From: an uncultured Ruminococcus sp.
GTDB lineage: Bacteria > Bacillota > Clostridia > Oscillospirales > Ruminococcaceae
Reading direction: 5' to 3'
NCBI GenBank assembly: GCA_947627275.1
Contig: CANQVK010000010.1
Coordinates: 23,611 to 87,610 of the forward strand
Length of the DNA: 64,000 bases
Positions 16,408 through 24,616 of the stretch are shown here, piece by piece. A program made the position numbers and the translations under genes. Position 1 is the first letter of the stretch. The number at the start of each line of letters is the position of its first letter. The notes beneath the pieces were generated by a model that did not search any database, had not been told where the DNA came from, and worked only from the letters and a program-made list of their open reading frames with translations.

Positions 16408-17676
16408 TCATGAAACAAATTCATATAATCTTCCGGGGCAAGCCCTGACCGCCCCTATTATCTCCAGTTCCGTAAGTTCGATCATAAGCCTTGCGGAATC
16501 TATTCCCAATTTTGTGCAGATAACGTCCGCATGAAGCCTGCCCTCCTTACAGAGCAGCATGGCAATGTCGCGTGCAAGTCCCTCGGGAATGCTGTCAAAG
16601 CTTATTTCGTCATCGGCTTTATTCTTATTATCGGCAAGCTCCTGCGGAGTCTCGGAACGCTCATTATTTTCAGACGAGATGACCTCTTCCTGCTCCATAA
16701 GCTCATGTATGCGTGAAACCTTCGGAGCTTCCATGCGGCGTGAGGGCTTAGTGTCAATTACATAGGCAAAGGCATCTGATTTTATATAAGCGTCCGCAGA
16801 AGAACCGGGTTTAAAAAAATCCATTATATCTTCCACACTCATTACCGGTACTGCGCCCTCTCTCAAAAGACGGATATTTCCGCCGAAGGAGCTGCTGAAA
16901 ATATCTGCCGGCGGAAGCACGAACAGCTCCCTGCCCTGCTCGGCTGCAAGCTTTGCGGTAATGATAGAACCCGAATTTTCCGCAGCCTCGAACACTACAG
17001 CAGCTCTGCCGAGAGCGGAAAGTATTCTGTTCCTTTTTGGAAAACTGCCTCGGTGAGGTCGGGTTCCGGGAGGATACTCCGAAACGAATACGCCTCCCGA
17101 AGCGATGATCTTATCCCTGAACCTGAAGTTCTCCTTAGGGTAATCCACGTCAACGCCGCAGCCGAGAACGCAGGCAGTAGGCAGTCCGAGTTCAGCCGCC
17201 GCCATATGAGAGGTAATATCTATCCCGACCGCAAAGCCGCTCACGATAACGAAGCCTTTCCGAGCAAGCTCGGAGCATACTCTGCGGCATGTGGAAATAC
17301 TGTAATCCCCGGCACGTCTCGTACCTACCGAGGTAATGGTTTTTGTTCCCGTCAGACAGCCGATATTCCCCTTGTAAAAAAGTACGGGAGGCGGATCGGC
17401 GATATATCGGAGCTGATTCGGGTATTCATTTTCAGAATAAGCGGCAATGCCGATACCCATTCTTCCGCATACGGCAATAAGCTCCTCAGCATTTTTCAAG
17501 CTGTACGAATTTATATTTTTTCTTTCGCTGTCAGTGAGATTAATAAATCTGCTGTCGGAAAGTATCTCGCTGCATGCCTCCTGCGCCGTTTCACAGATAT
17601 TCATAAGCTGCCATAAGCGGTGACAGCCGCCTCCGAATATCATACCGAGCCATACCCAGTATTTCTTGTCGTTCAT
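16408..17676 (-). CDS. dprA: DNA processing protein DprA
   Basis: DprA binds incoming single-stranded DNA and loads RecA during transformation. The 422-residue protein has an N-terminal SAM-like helical region, the Rossmann-like DprA core with SVGTRRAGDYS, VSGFAVGIDITSHMAAAELG, VLGCGVDVDYPKENFRFRDKI, SEYPPGTRPHRGSFPKRNR and GSIITAKLAAEQGRE, and a C-terminal winged helix (LCKEGRLHADVICTKLGIDSA). The ATG at 17676 overlaps the upstream stop as ATGA with GGGAG eight bases away; a GTG at 17691 is less likely. Many non-transformable Firmicutes also keep this gene. Confidence 0.95.
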   Translation of the reverse strand: MNDKKYWVWLGMIFGGGCHRLWQLMNICETAQEACSEILSDSRFINLTDSERKNINSYSLKNAEELIAVCGRMGIGIAAYSENEYPNQLRYIADPPPVLFYKGNIGCLTGTKTITSVGTRRAGDYSISTCRRVCSELARKGFVIVSGFAVGIDITSHMAAAELGLPTACVLGCGVDVDYPKENFRFRDKIIASGGVFVSEYPPGTRPHRGSFPKRNRILSALGRAAVVFEAAENSGSIITAKLAAEQGRELFVLPPADIFSSSFGGNIRLLREGAVPVMSVEDIMDFFKPGSSADAYIKSDAFAYVIDTKPSRRMEAPKVSRIHELMEQEEVISSENNERSETPQELADNKNKADDEISFDSIPEGLARDIAMLLCKEGRLHADVICTKLGIDSARLMIELTELEIIGAVRACPGRLYEFVS

Positions 17677-18455
17677 TTTTTCAGCTCCCACATAAGTATT
17701 CCCGCAGCCATTGCAGCGTTAAGAGAGTTTATAGTACCGTTCATGGGTATAGTCACACGTCTGCCGCAGCGCAGAGCGACATCCCTTGGCAGACCGCTCC
17801 CCTCGTTGCCTATAAATATTGCCTGAGTGCCTTCAAAGCCGCATTCGGTCACTTTTTCCGCATCAGTGTCTATGACAGCGGCAGATGCAGCCGCACCGCC
17901 GCTTTCAAGCAGTTCAAAGAGTCTGTCCGTATTGTTCTCCACAAAAATATCCATGCGGAATACCGACCCCATAGTAGCGCGTATCACCTTCGGGCTGTAA
18001 AGGTCGCAGCTGCCCGAGAGTATAACGCCGTCTATGCCGAGAGCGTCCGCCGTGCGGATTATCATTCCGACATTGCCGGGATCCTGAAGTTCGTACAGAA
18101 CGGCATATTTGCCGCCGTCACGAAAAACGGGCTTTTGGGCGGCAGGTATCTTACATACCGCAAACACCCCCTGAGTAGTATCGGTGGAGGAGATCTTATT
18201 TCCAAGCTCATTTGAAATAACAAGCGTTTTTGCATCTCTCAAATCAGCCTGAAACAGAGTACCGCCGAATTTTTCATATGCGTTTTTCGTCATTATAATA
18301 TGAGTTATGCCGCCGTTCTCACGGACAGCGTCCTCAACGATACGCAGTCCCTCCAACACGAACAAGCCGTATTGGAGCCTTTCTTTTTTTGAAGAAGAAA
18401 GCTTCTGATACAGCTTGATGATAGGATTGTCCTTAGATGTGATAATATTTTCCAA
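17673..18455 (-). CDS. TrmH/SpoU family RNA 2'-O-methyltransferase
   Basis: Uses SAM to methylate a ribose 2'-hydroxyl in rRNA or tRNA. The 260-residue protein has an N-terminal substrate-binding part (TSKDNPIIKLYQKLSSSKKER, FVLEGLRIVEDA) and a C-terminal SPOUT knot with the three motifs: LQDPGNVGMIIRTADALG, FIGNEGSGLPRD and IPMNGTINSLNAAMAAGI. This fits the RlmB/TsnR-like group; the exact target nucleotide cannot be told. It is upstream of dprA and overlaps it by four bases. Confidence 0.92.
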   Translation of the reverse strand: MENIITSKDNPIIKLYQKLSSSKKERLQYGLFVLEGLRIVEDAVRENGGITHIIMTKNAYEKFGGTLFQADLRDAKTLVISNELGNKISSTDTTQGVFAVCKIPAAQKPVFRDGGKYAVLYELQDPGNVGMIIRTADALGIDGVILSGSCDLYSPKVIRATMGSVFRMDIFVENNTDRLFELLESGGAAASAAVIDTDAEKVTECGFEGTQAIFIGNEGSGLPRDVALRCGRRVTIPMNGTINSLNAAMAAGILMWELKK

Positions 18456-18535
18456 TAGTCAGAACCTCCGAATATCCGAACCGGCTCATCGCCTGCATAT
18501 GTCTGCCGCTATTGCGGATAACGCCGGGATAGGTT

Positions 18536-18579
18536 CTTACAACAAAACACGCTCTTTATCAAGAACGTGTTGTCGTAAG
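18536..18579 (-). terminator. Probable terminator of the infC-rpmI-rplT operon
   Basis: Just past the rplT stop on the minus strand there is a long imperfect hairpin (arms CTTAC..AACACG and CGTGTT..GTAAG at 18536-18551 and 18566-18579). The T-tract is interrupted (TTTTGTTGT), so termination may be moderate. Confidence 0.5.
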
Positions 18580-18589
18580 TAATCGTAAA

Positions 18590-18943
18590 TTAAAGAGCAG
18601 CCTTAGCTTTTTCAACGATAGCGGTAAATCCTGCGGCATCGTTTACAGCTATCTCGGAGAGCATCTTTCTGTTGAGAGTGATGCCCGCTTTCTTGCAGCC
18701 GTTCATAAATGTAGAATAATTCATGCCGTTCATCTTTGCGGCAGCTGAAATCCTTGCGATCCAAAGCTGTCTGAAAGTTCTCTTTTTCTGCTTTCTGCCG
18801 ATGTAAGCGTAATTGCCGGACTTCATCACGGCCTGCTTAGCCATCTTGAAGTGCTTGCTCTTAGCGCCCCAATAGCCCTTTGCAAGCTTCAAAGTTTTAT
18901 TTCTTCTCTTGCGAGTCATCATTGCACCTTTAATACGTGCCAT
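18590..18943 (-). CDS. rplT: 50S ribosomal protein L20
   Basis: Early-assembly protein of the large ribosomal subunit and, in Firmicutes, the repressor of its own operon. The 117-residue product begins [19 protein letters not shown] and includes the typical [18 protein letters not shown] and [17 protein letters not shown] stretches. It is the last gene of the infC-rpmI-rplT operon. Confidence 0.97.
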   Translation of the reverse strand: MARIKGAMMTRKRRNKTLKLAKGYWGAKSKHFKMAKQAVMKSGNYAYIGRKQKKRTFRQLWIARISAAAKMNGMNYSTFMNGCKKAGITLNRKMLSEIAVNDAAGFTAIVEKAKAAL

Positions 18944-18997
18944 AATCTTATACCTCCGGAATAAATATAGTTAAACGTTTCTGGACGAGATCCCAGA

Positions 18998-19201
18998 TCA
19001 CATATAGGGAACGAGCTTCTTGATAGTAGGAGCGTTTGCGCTTCCGGCAACACCTGCGTTGCGGGCGATTCTCTTACGCTTTGTATCCTTCTGGGTAAGT
19101 CTGTGTCTCTTGTTTGTGTGCTGATACTTAACCTTACCGCTTCCTGTGATCTTAAAACGCTTTTTAGCGCCGGAATGAGTTTTAACCTTAACCTTTGCCA
19201 T
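18998..19201 (-). CDS. rpmI: 50S ribosomal protein L35
   Basis: Small basic protein of the large subunit, 67 residues, with the family start [20 protein letters not shown] and the [17 protein letters not shown] segment. A strong site (AGGAGGAAAAATAA) precedes the ATG. It lies between infC and rplT, as in nearly all bacteria. Confidence 0.97.
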   Translation of the reverse strand: MAKVKVKTHSGAKKRFKITGSGKVKYQHTNKRHRLTQKDTKRKRIARNAGVAGSANAPTIKKLVPYM

Positions 19202-19228
19202 TTATTTTTCCTCCTTAATTAGAACCTG

Positions 19229-19744
19229 TCAGTTCTTTTTGGGACTAACAAACATGACCATGCTGCGTCCCTCCATTTTAGCCGGCTTGTCAACAGAACC
19301 TGCTGCGGAAACAGCCTCCTTGAAGCGGTCAAGAAGATCCGCTCCCAATTCCGGGTGAGCTATCGCTCTCTTGCGGAACCTTACGGAAACCTTAAGCTTA
19401 TCGCCTCCCTGAAGGAATTTGACAGCCTGATTGACCTTGGTTTCAAAATCGTGGGTATCTATTGTGGAGAACATGCGTATCTCCTTGATAGCGACTATCT
19501 TCTGATTTTTTCTTGCTTCCTTTTCGCGCTTAGCCTGCTCGAAGCAGTACTTTCCGTAGTCCATGATACGGCATACGGGCGGAGTAGCCTGCGGAGCGAT
19601 TTTAACAAGGTCAAGATCCTTGTCGTAGGCTAATTTCTGTGCGTCTCTGGCAGACATAGTGCCAAGCTTTTTTCCTTCATCATCGATAACGAGCAATTCC
19701 TTATCCCGAATATCTTCGTTGATCTGCAGTTCCTGTTTGCTAAT
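19229..19744 (-). CDS. infC: Translation initiation factor IF-3, probable ATT start
   Basis: IF-3 binds the 30S subunit and checks initiator tRNA and start codon. The protein contains the N-domain start ELQINEDIRDKELLVIDDEG, APQATPPVCRIMDYGKYCFEQ and the C-domain block KVNQAVKFLQGGDKLKVSVRFRKR, with the usual end GRSMVMFVSP. There is no ATG at the expected place. The ribosome site GGAGG (19754-19758) lies nine bases before an ATT codon (19742-19744) and only three before a TTG (19748-19750). An ATT start, giving 171 residues, fits both spacing and family length and matches the known AUU start of infC in other bacteria. An upstream ATG at 19831 would add 29 odd cysteine-rich residues and is rejected. 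Confidence 0.93.
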   Translation of the reverse strand: MSKQELQINEDIRDKELLVIDDEGKKLGTMSARDAQKLAYDKDLDLVKIAPQATPPVCRIMDYGKYCFEQAKREKEARKNQKIVAIKEIRMFSTIDTHDFETKVNQAVKFLQGGDKLKVSVRFRKRAIAHPELGADLLDRFKEAVSAAGSVDKPAKMEGRSMVMFVSPKKN

Positions 19745-19886
19745 GTTCAAGCACCTCCGGACATAAAATAAGTGAGTGCAGAAACATCCACACTCACACA
19801 ATACGCATATATCCATTTCGGTTATTGACATATTGACCGTTTAAGCTTAGCCTGACGGTGAGAACGGACTTGTTCTGCTTTCTTAC
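19745..19886 (-). promoter_or_regulatory. infC operon leader (candidate L20 leader)
   Basis: About 140 bases lie between the predicted transcription start and the infC ribosome site. Near the end is a 7-bp hairpin (GTGAGTG 19772-19778 with CACTCAC 19791-19797) ending about 13 bases before GGAGG. In many Firmicutes this leader binds L20 to repress the operon. I see the position and hairpin but no clear attenuator T-run, so the class assignment is an inference. Confidence 0.5.
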
Positions 19887-19892
19887 CAAGTT

Positions 19893-19921
19893 AGTATACA
19901 CCATTTTCCCGAAATTGTCAA
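19893..19921 (-). promoter_or_regulatory. Sigma-A promoter of infC operon
   Basis: On the minus strand TTGACA (19916-19921) and TATACT (19893-19898) are separated by 17 bases, a near-consensus vegetative promoter. Confidence 0.85.
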
Positions 19922-19929
19922 GGGTAAAT

Positions 19930-20583
19930 TTACTTTTCGTCACTTTTCACTATTTTGCTGTCGAAAATGTCCTTGATTTTGTCCCATACAGCAAAACGTA
20001 TCTCATATTTTTTCGGATGATACAATATGTCAAGTTCCTCCTCGTCAAAAAGAGCTTCGGCGGATTTTTCCTCTTTGACCTCCTCAACGGAAGGCTCTTC
20101 TTCACACGCGGCAGGAATGCAGAGCGGCGGATACATTACGCACCACCAGTTTTTTCCCTGCGCGGAGCCGATCTTAACGCGTAAAGCGCGGTATTCCCCC
20201 GCAGGCATCGTTATATCGCCGTAAACTCTTTCGTCAAACACAACGTCCGCCAATTCGGCAGTTACGGGAAGCTCGCAGCCGTTTTCACGTAGTATGCTTT
20301 CGGCGGATTTTTCAATATCGTCAAGTTTTTCCGACGCCGTTTCCTCCGCTTCGGAAAGTGAGTCCGATTCGGTAAAAAGCCCCATTTCAAGCAGTCCGTC
20401 GCGTACTTTAAGCTTAAGCGACTGGTCGTACTCGCTGTCGGACTCCGCAAGGATATGAAGTCTGAGAACGCTGTTCCTCAGCTTTTCAAGCCGCATTCCG
20501 TCCCGAATAACATTTGCTCCGTTTGATATAAGTATACTGAGAATAAGTCCTCCGCCCAGAATAAGGCTCGTATATTTTTTCAT
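19930..20583 (-). CDS. spoIIR: Stage II sporulation protein R
   Basis: SpoIIR is made in the forespore and secreted to trigger SpoIIGA-dependent activation of sigma-E in the mother cell. The 217-residue protein has a signal-anchor (residues about 6-24), then SpoIIR signatures LRLHILAESDSEYDQSLKLKVRD and AGEYRALRVKIGSAQGKNWWCV followed by MYPPLCIP. The ATG at 20583 has GAGGTGA seven bases upstream; the longer frame adds 17 unsupported residues. It shows sporulation ancestry even if the organism is not known to sporulate. Confidence 0.93.
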   Translation of the reverse strand: MKKYTSLILGGGLILSILISNGANVIRDGMRLEKLRNSVLRLHILAESDSEYDQSLKLKVRDGLLEMGLFTESDSLSEAEETASEKLDDIEKSAESILRENGCELPVTAELADVVFDERVYGDITMPAGEYRALRVKIGSAQGKNWWCVMYPPLCIPAACEEEPSVEEVKEEKSAEALFDEEELDILYHPKKYEIRFAVWDKIKDIFDSKIVKSDEK

Positions 20584-20830
20584 TAATATCACCTCATTCA
20601 CAGCATTGACCCGACAATAGAAAATATTCCGCATATCGTAATTTTTTTCCTACCGAAACTCCGATATTTCGGCAGAAAATACAGTCTATGCCACAGTTTT
20701 TCGGTCGAAACCCGAAAAAACGCCCCGAATCCCCGATTAACCGCTCATATTTTTTGACTTTACTAATCCTCGAAAAATTTATACAATTATATAAAACAGT
20801 ATTTGCAGCAAAAGGAGATTTGTTAATAAA
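20584..20830. other. Divergent intergenic region between spoIIR and the LRR gene
   Basis: No gene. There is a short hairpin around CCGAAAcTCCGATATTTCGG near 20655-20675, an AT-rich region with TTGACT near 20755 and TATACA/ATATAA-like boxes downstream that may drive the LRR gene, though no pair with good spacing stands out. Confidence 0.4.
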
Positions 20831-21730
20831 ATGAAAAAAGCAGTAATGCCGATATTGATAACGTTCGCTTTATTTAATATTCACATGAAAGAGCCGTCCA
20901 TTGAAACGTCCGCCAATGAAAACAACCCCGGCTACGTCTATACTATAATAGACAACGAAGCGACCGTTACCGGCTTTGAGGGCGAACCCGTCTACATCGA
21001 GATACCCGAGACTATCGAAGGCTGTCGTATCACGGAAATACGTGACAACGCTTTCTATGAATGCGGAACTCTAAGACACATCACTTTGCCCGATACTATC
21101 GAGAAGATCGGACACCACGCCTTTTACGCCTGCTTTTCCCTTGAAAGCATATCAATTCCCGATTCGGTCACGGAGCTTGGCATGGGCTGCTTCTGCGGCT
21201 GCGAATCGCTTACCTCCGCCGACCTCCCCGACAATATCGCAAGGTTGCCCGAATCCTGCTTTCGTAGCTGCACAAGTCTTAAAAGCATAGAAATACCGCA
21301 GAATACGGCGGAAATAGGCGATTTCTGCTTCAGCGGCTGCACCTCGCTTTCCTCAGTCTCGATAAGCGACTCGGTGACGACTTTAGGGGACTGTTCATTT
21401 TATATGTGCAGCAGTCTCGATTCTATGTATATACCGCCGTCCGTTACGGATCTCGGCGTCTGCTCGGTCGGCTACACTCCGACAGACAGCGGAGCTTCTC
21501 AGGTCGAGAACTTTACTATATTGGGCAAAAAGAAATCCAACGCCAAAATATACGCCGACGAAAACGCCCTTACCTTTGAAAATGCCGACGACTCCGTACA
21601 CGCTTTCGCCATACAGCGTATAAACGGTCAGAGAGTCTCCGTGCCGTCGGCATTCCTGCTTATCGGCGGAATATTCTTTCTTCTGCTCGCCGTTTTATCA
21701 TTAAGAAAAAAACTTCGCCGCAACAAATGA
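20831..21730 (+). CDS. Secreted, membrane-anchored leucine-rich repeat protein (BspA type)
   Basis: The 299-residue protein has a weak signal peptide (residues 1-18), about six LRR_5/BspA-like repeats of roughly 23 residues between 65 and 225 (for example ITEIRDNAFYECGTLRHITL and IEKIGHHAFYACFSLESISI), a spacer, a membrane segment near 270-290 and a basic tail RKKLRRNK. It should face outward with a C-terminal membrane anchor. Such repeats usually bind proteins or polysaccharides; the partner is unknown. It lies upstream of the GH9 cellulase but has its own unit. AAAGGAG is 13 bases before the ATG, which is a rather long spacing. Confidence 0.85.
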   Translation: MKKAVMPILITFALFNIHMKEPSIETSANENNPGYVYTIIDNEATVTGFEGEPVYIEIPETIEGCRITEIRDNAFYECGTLRHITLPDTIEKIGHHAFYACFSLESISIPDSVTELGMGCFCGCESLTSADLPDNIARLPESCFRSCTSLKSIEIPQNTAEIGDFCFSGCTSLSSVSISDSVTTLGDCSFYMCSSLDSMYIPPSVTDLGVCSVGYTPTDSGASQVENFTILGKKKSNAKIYADENALTFENADDSVHAFAIQRINGQRVSVPSAFLLIGGIFFLLLAVLSLRKKLRRNK

Positions 21731-21760
21731 CATAATTTTATAAATTCCGCAAAAAAACTA

Positions 21761-21789
21761 TTGCAATTTGCTGAAAAATGTGTTATGAT
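21761..21789 (+). promoter_or_regulatory. Promoter of GH9 cellulase gene
   Basis: TTGCAA (21761-21766), a 17-base spacer ending ATGTGT, then TATGAT (21784-21789). The same -35 box and a similar spacer occur before the GH94 and GH5 genes. Confidence 0.8.
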
Positions 21790-21805
21790 AAATATACCAA
21801 ATGTT

Positions 21806-21893
21806 TAATTGTCTCATTTTATTAATTAATTGAAAATTAAGGGATGATCTAATTGAGACAATTAGACCGCTTCGGAAGTTTCCGGAGAGGTCT
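21806..21893 (+). promoter_or_regulatory. Two strong helices in the GH9 mRNA leader
   Basis: An 11-bp perfect inverted repeat (TAATTGTCTCA at 21806-21816, TGAGACAATTA at 21854-21864) encloses 37 bases. It is followed at once by a 13-bp hairpin with one mismatch and an AGTT loop (21864-21893; arms AGACCGCTTCGGA and TCCGGAGAGGTCT). The hairpin ends about 12 bases before the GGAGG of the cellulase gene. No T-run follows, so it is not an ordinary terminator; a 5' stabiliser or regulatory leader is more likely. Confidence 0.7.
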
Positions 21894-21918
21894 GATAATT
21901 ACAATGGAGGTATTAGTA

Positions 21919-24345
21919 ATGAACAGCTTAAAAAAATTCATTTCAGCGGCTGTATGTACTGTAATGGCTGCATCTCAGCTTACGGCATTCATACCTGTCG
22001 GAAACGCTGCCGAAGAACTTGCGGATTCCCTTGCCAACGACTCGGGTCTCGACGTGGATTTCGCCCGTGCATTGCAGTATTCTATCTTTTTTTACGATGC
22101 AAATATGTGCGGCACCGAGGTAGACGAGAACAACGCCTACAAGTGGAGAGGAGACTGCCACACATATGACGCTAAGGTCAAGCTTACCGCAGGTATCACG
22201 GACTTTGTCGGCACTAACCTTTCTCAGGAATTTATTGACAAGTACAAGGACGTTCTCGACCCCGACGGCGACGGCTGCGTAGACGTTGCCGGCGGTTTCC
22301 ACGATGCCGGCGACCATGTTGAATTCGGTATGCCCGAAAACTACGCCGCTTCAACCCTCGGCTGGGGCTATTATGAGTTCAGGGACGCTTACAAGAAAAC
22401 GGGACAGGACGCTCACATCGAGACCATTCTCCGCTGCTTCAACGATTACCTTATGAAGTGTACCTTCCGTGACGAAAGCGGCAAGGTCATTGCACACTGC
22501 TATCAGGTCGGGGACGGCGACATTGACCACAGCTACTGGAATTCCCCCGAAGTCGATGAAATGGGCAGACCCGCATTTTTCCTCACGGCGGAAAAGCCGC
22601 AGACGGATTACGTTGTCTCCGCATGCGCTTCACTCGCTATAAACTACCTCAACTTCAAGGACACCGACCCCGAATATGCCGAAAAGTCTCTTGACTACGC
22701 TCTGGCTCTCTGGGATTTCGCCAACGCAAATCCCCTTGAACTCAGCGACAACGCAGACGGTCCGAAGGGCTACTACCGTTCCGAAAAGTGGGTGGACGAT
22801 TACTGCTGGGCTGCTGCATGGCTGTACCTCTGCACAGGCGATAAAGAACCGCTGGAGCTTGCCGCGCCTTACTACGATTACTACGCTCCAAGCGGCTGGT
22901 GCTACTGCTGGAACGACGTCTGGAGCGGAGCTGCCTGCCTCTGGGCAAGAATAAATCAGGAACACCCCGAGCTTGACCTTGTAAACATCGTAAGAAAGGC
23001 TCAGGGCAAAAACGAGTATGTTTTCGACAATTTCTGGGACGAAGTACAGAAATGCTTCCCCGTATGGAAAAACCTTGAAACTCCCGGAGGATACGCATAT
23101 CTTAATCAGTGGGGTTCCGCTCGCTATAACACGGCAATGCAGCTAATATGCCTCGTTTACGACAAGTACACCAACGACGGCAAGCCGGGCGAAGCAAGCG
23201 AATGGGCGAAAAAGCAAATGGAATACATCATGGGCGATAATCCGCTCGGACGCTCATATATCGTAGGATATAACGAAAATTCCGTTAAATATCCTCACCA
23301 CAGAGCCGCTTCGGGTCTTACAAAATGCGAAGATCCCGATGAACACCGTTATGTTCTCTACGGTGCGCTGGCAGGCGGTCCTGACGGAAGCGACAACCAT
23401 ATCGACATAACCTCGGATTACATCTATAACGAGGTAACTATCGACTACAACGCCGCATTTGTCGGAGCATGTGCCGGACTTTACGAATACTTCGGCACGG
23501 AAGACATGCAGCCTACCAAAGACTTCCCCCCTGCCCCGAAATTCAGCGGCGGTGAAGGCGGCGGCAACAATTACTGGGTAAACGCCTGCGGTATAGACGA
23601 CCTCAATGCGGACGGCTGCGGCGTTACGAAAGTATCATTTATGGTAATGACCGATTCCACTAAGGGTTCAAAGGATATTTCCGTGCGCTATTATTTCAGC
23701 TCCAAGGAAATAGCGGACGTCAGCAGCGTAAAGGCTTCCGAGCTTTACGATCAGGCGGCGGTCGAAGCTGCTCCTGCCGACGGCGTTATCACGGGTATAT
23801 ACAAGTATGACAAAATGGACGATATGTACTACGTTGAAATAAAATTCGACGATTACACCATAGCTAACTCGGGCAAAAAATACCAGTTCACAGTAGGTAT
23901 GTACTACGGCGATAAATGGGATCCCTCAAACGACCCGAGCTATGACGGTCTGACGATTTTCAAGGAGGACGACGCATTCTTCGGAACAGGCAACGAGGTC
24001 AAGGCAGAGGGTATCTGCGTATACGACGGAGACGTTTTTGTCGGCGGAGTTGAACCCGACGGCTCAGTACCCGTAAAACCCACTCAGGAATCTACCGACG
24101 CTCCTACAGTTCCCACAGAAGCAGGACTTATAGGAGACGCAAACTGCGACGGACAGGTTACTATCGCCGATTCTACAGCGATTTTACAGGCTCTCGGAAA
24201 TCCCGACAAATACGGACTTTCCGAACAGGGCGCAAAGAATGCCGATTGCTGCGATCCGGGAGACGGCGTTCTTCCAAGCGACGCTCTTGCGATCCAGAAA
24301 ATAGACGCCAAGATACTCGCTAAACTTCCTGAAATTACCAAATAA
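21919..24345 (+). CDS. Secreted GH9 endoglucanase with CBM3c-like module and type I dockerin
   Basis: Cuts beta-1,4-glucan in cellulose outside the cell. The 808-residue protein has a signal peptide (1-30, cut near GNAA), a GH9 catalytic domain (about 45-520) with the GGFHDAGDHVEFG block that holds the two catalytic aspartates and DYIYNEVTIDYNAAFVG holding the acid glutamate, a CBM3-like beta-sandwich (about 545-700), a Thr/Pro linker and a C-terminal type I dockerin (about 740-805) with two calcium-loop repeats (GDANCDGQVTIADS and the degenerate CCDPGDGVLPSDA). Catalytic domain plus adjoining CBM3c is the processive endoglucanase layout. The dockerin means it should join a cellulosome scaffoldin. 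ATG 21919 has GGAGG eight bases upstream; an earlier ATG at 21853 overlaps the leader hairpins and is rejected. Confidence 0.95.
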   Translation: MNSLKKFISAAVCTVMAASQLTAFIPVGNAAEELADSLANDSGLDVDFARALQYSIFFYDANMCGTEVDENNAYKWRGDCHTYDAKVKLTAGITDFVGTNLSQEFIDKYKDVLDPDGDGCVDVAGGFHDAGDHVEFGMPENYAASTLGWGYYEFRDAYKKTGQDAHIETILRCFNDYLMKCTFRDESGKVIAHCYQVGDGDIDHSYWNSPEVDEMGRPAFFLTAEKPQTDYVVSACASLAINYLNFKDTDPEYAEKSLDYALALWDFANANPLELSDNADGPKGYYRSEKWVDDYCWAAAWLYLCTGDKEPLELAAPYYDYYAPSGWCYCWNDVWSGAACLWARINQEHPELDLVNIVRKAQGKNEYVFDNFWDEVQKCFPVWKNLETPGGYAYLNQWGSARYNTAMQLICLVYDKYTNDGKPGEASEWAKKQMEYIMGDNPLGRSYIVGYNENSVKYPHHRAASGLTKCEDPDEHRYVLYGALAGGPDGSDNHIDITSDYIYNEVTIDYNAAFVGACAGLYEYFGTEDMQPTKDFPPAPKFSGGEGGGNNYWVNACGIDDLNADGCGVTKVSFMVMTDSTKGSKDISVRYYFSSKEIADVSSVKASELYDQAAVEAAPADGVITGIYKYDKMDDMYYVEIKFDDYTIANSGKKYQFTVGMYYGDKWDPSNDPSYDGLTIFKEDDAFFGTGNEVKAEGICVYDGDVFVGGVEPDGSVPVKPTQESTDAPTVPTEAGLIGDANCDGQVTIADSTAILQALGNPDKYGLSEQGAKNADCCDPGDGVLPSDALAIQKIDAKILAKLPEITK

Positions 24346-24350
24346 TTTCA

Positions 24351-24385
24351 AAACGGCGAACCCGAAAGATCAGGTTCGCCGTTTT
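24351..24385 (+). terminator. Terminator of GH9 gene
   Basis: AAACGGCGAACC (24351-24362) pairs with GGTTCGCCGTTTT (24373-24385), with a short T-run at the end. It begins six bases after the stop codon. Confidence 0.88.
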
Positions 24386-24395
24386 CGCATATTTT

Positions 24396-24558
24396 AGAGC
24401 CTGTTTAGTATCTTTGTGTGTGCAGATTTTTGAGCATAATTTTTATGCTGACAAGGAAAAAGTATGCAGGAATACTGACGTATTGCAAGGACTTTTGACG
24501 AAGTTCAGCATGAAAATTTGCAAAAAAGATGTGCGCAGAAAGATACTAAACAGGCTCT
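24396..24558. repeat. Intergenic inverted-repeat element, copy A (163 bp)
   Basis: A 20-bp perfect terminal inverted repeat (24396-24415 and 24539-24558; outer bases AGAGCCTGTTTAG) is bounded by TA. Inside are an inner stem (TTTTATGCTG near 24441 with TTCAGCATGAAAA near 24503), CAAGG boxes at 24452-24456 and 24486-24490, and the central hairpin AATACTGACGTATT (24471-24484). No open frame. Copies B, C and D share this plan with different stem sequences. It sits between the GH9 terminator and the 3' end of the VWA gene. Confidence 0.85.
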
Positions 24559-24616
24559 TATATTCACTGTCAACAACTTAAGTTGCAGACATTGATTTTA
24601 TAATTGAAGATAGGTA

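Noticed and set aside
19745..19831. A 29-residue cysteine-rich N-terminal extension of IF-3
   Set aside because: It overlaps the operon leader and hairpin, has no ribosome site and matches nothing in IF-3.
24351..24558. Copy A as only an extended terminator of the GH9 gene
   Set aside because: A separate full terminator at 24351-24385 precedes it, and copy A has the box spacing of the other three copies, which do not follow terminators.
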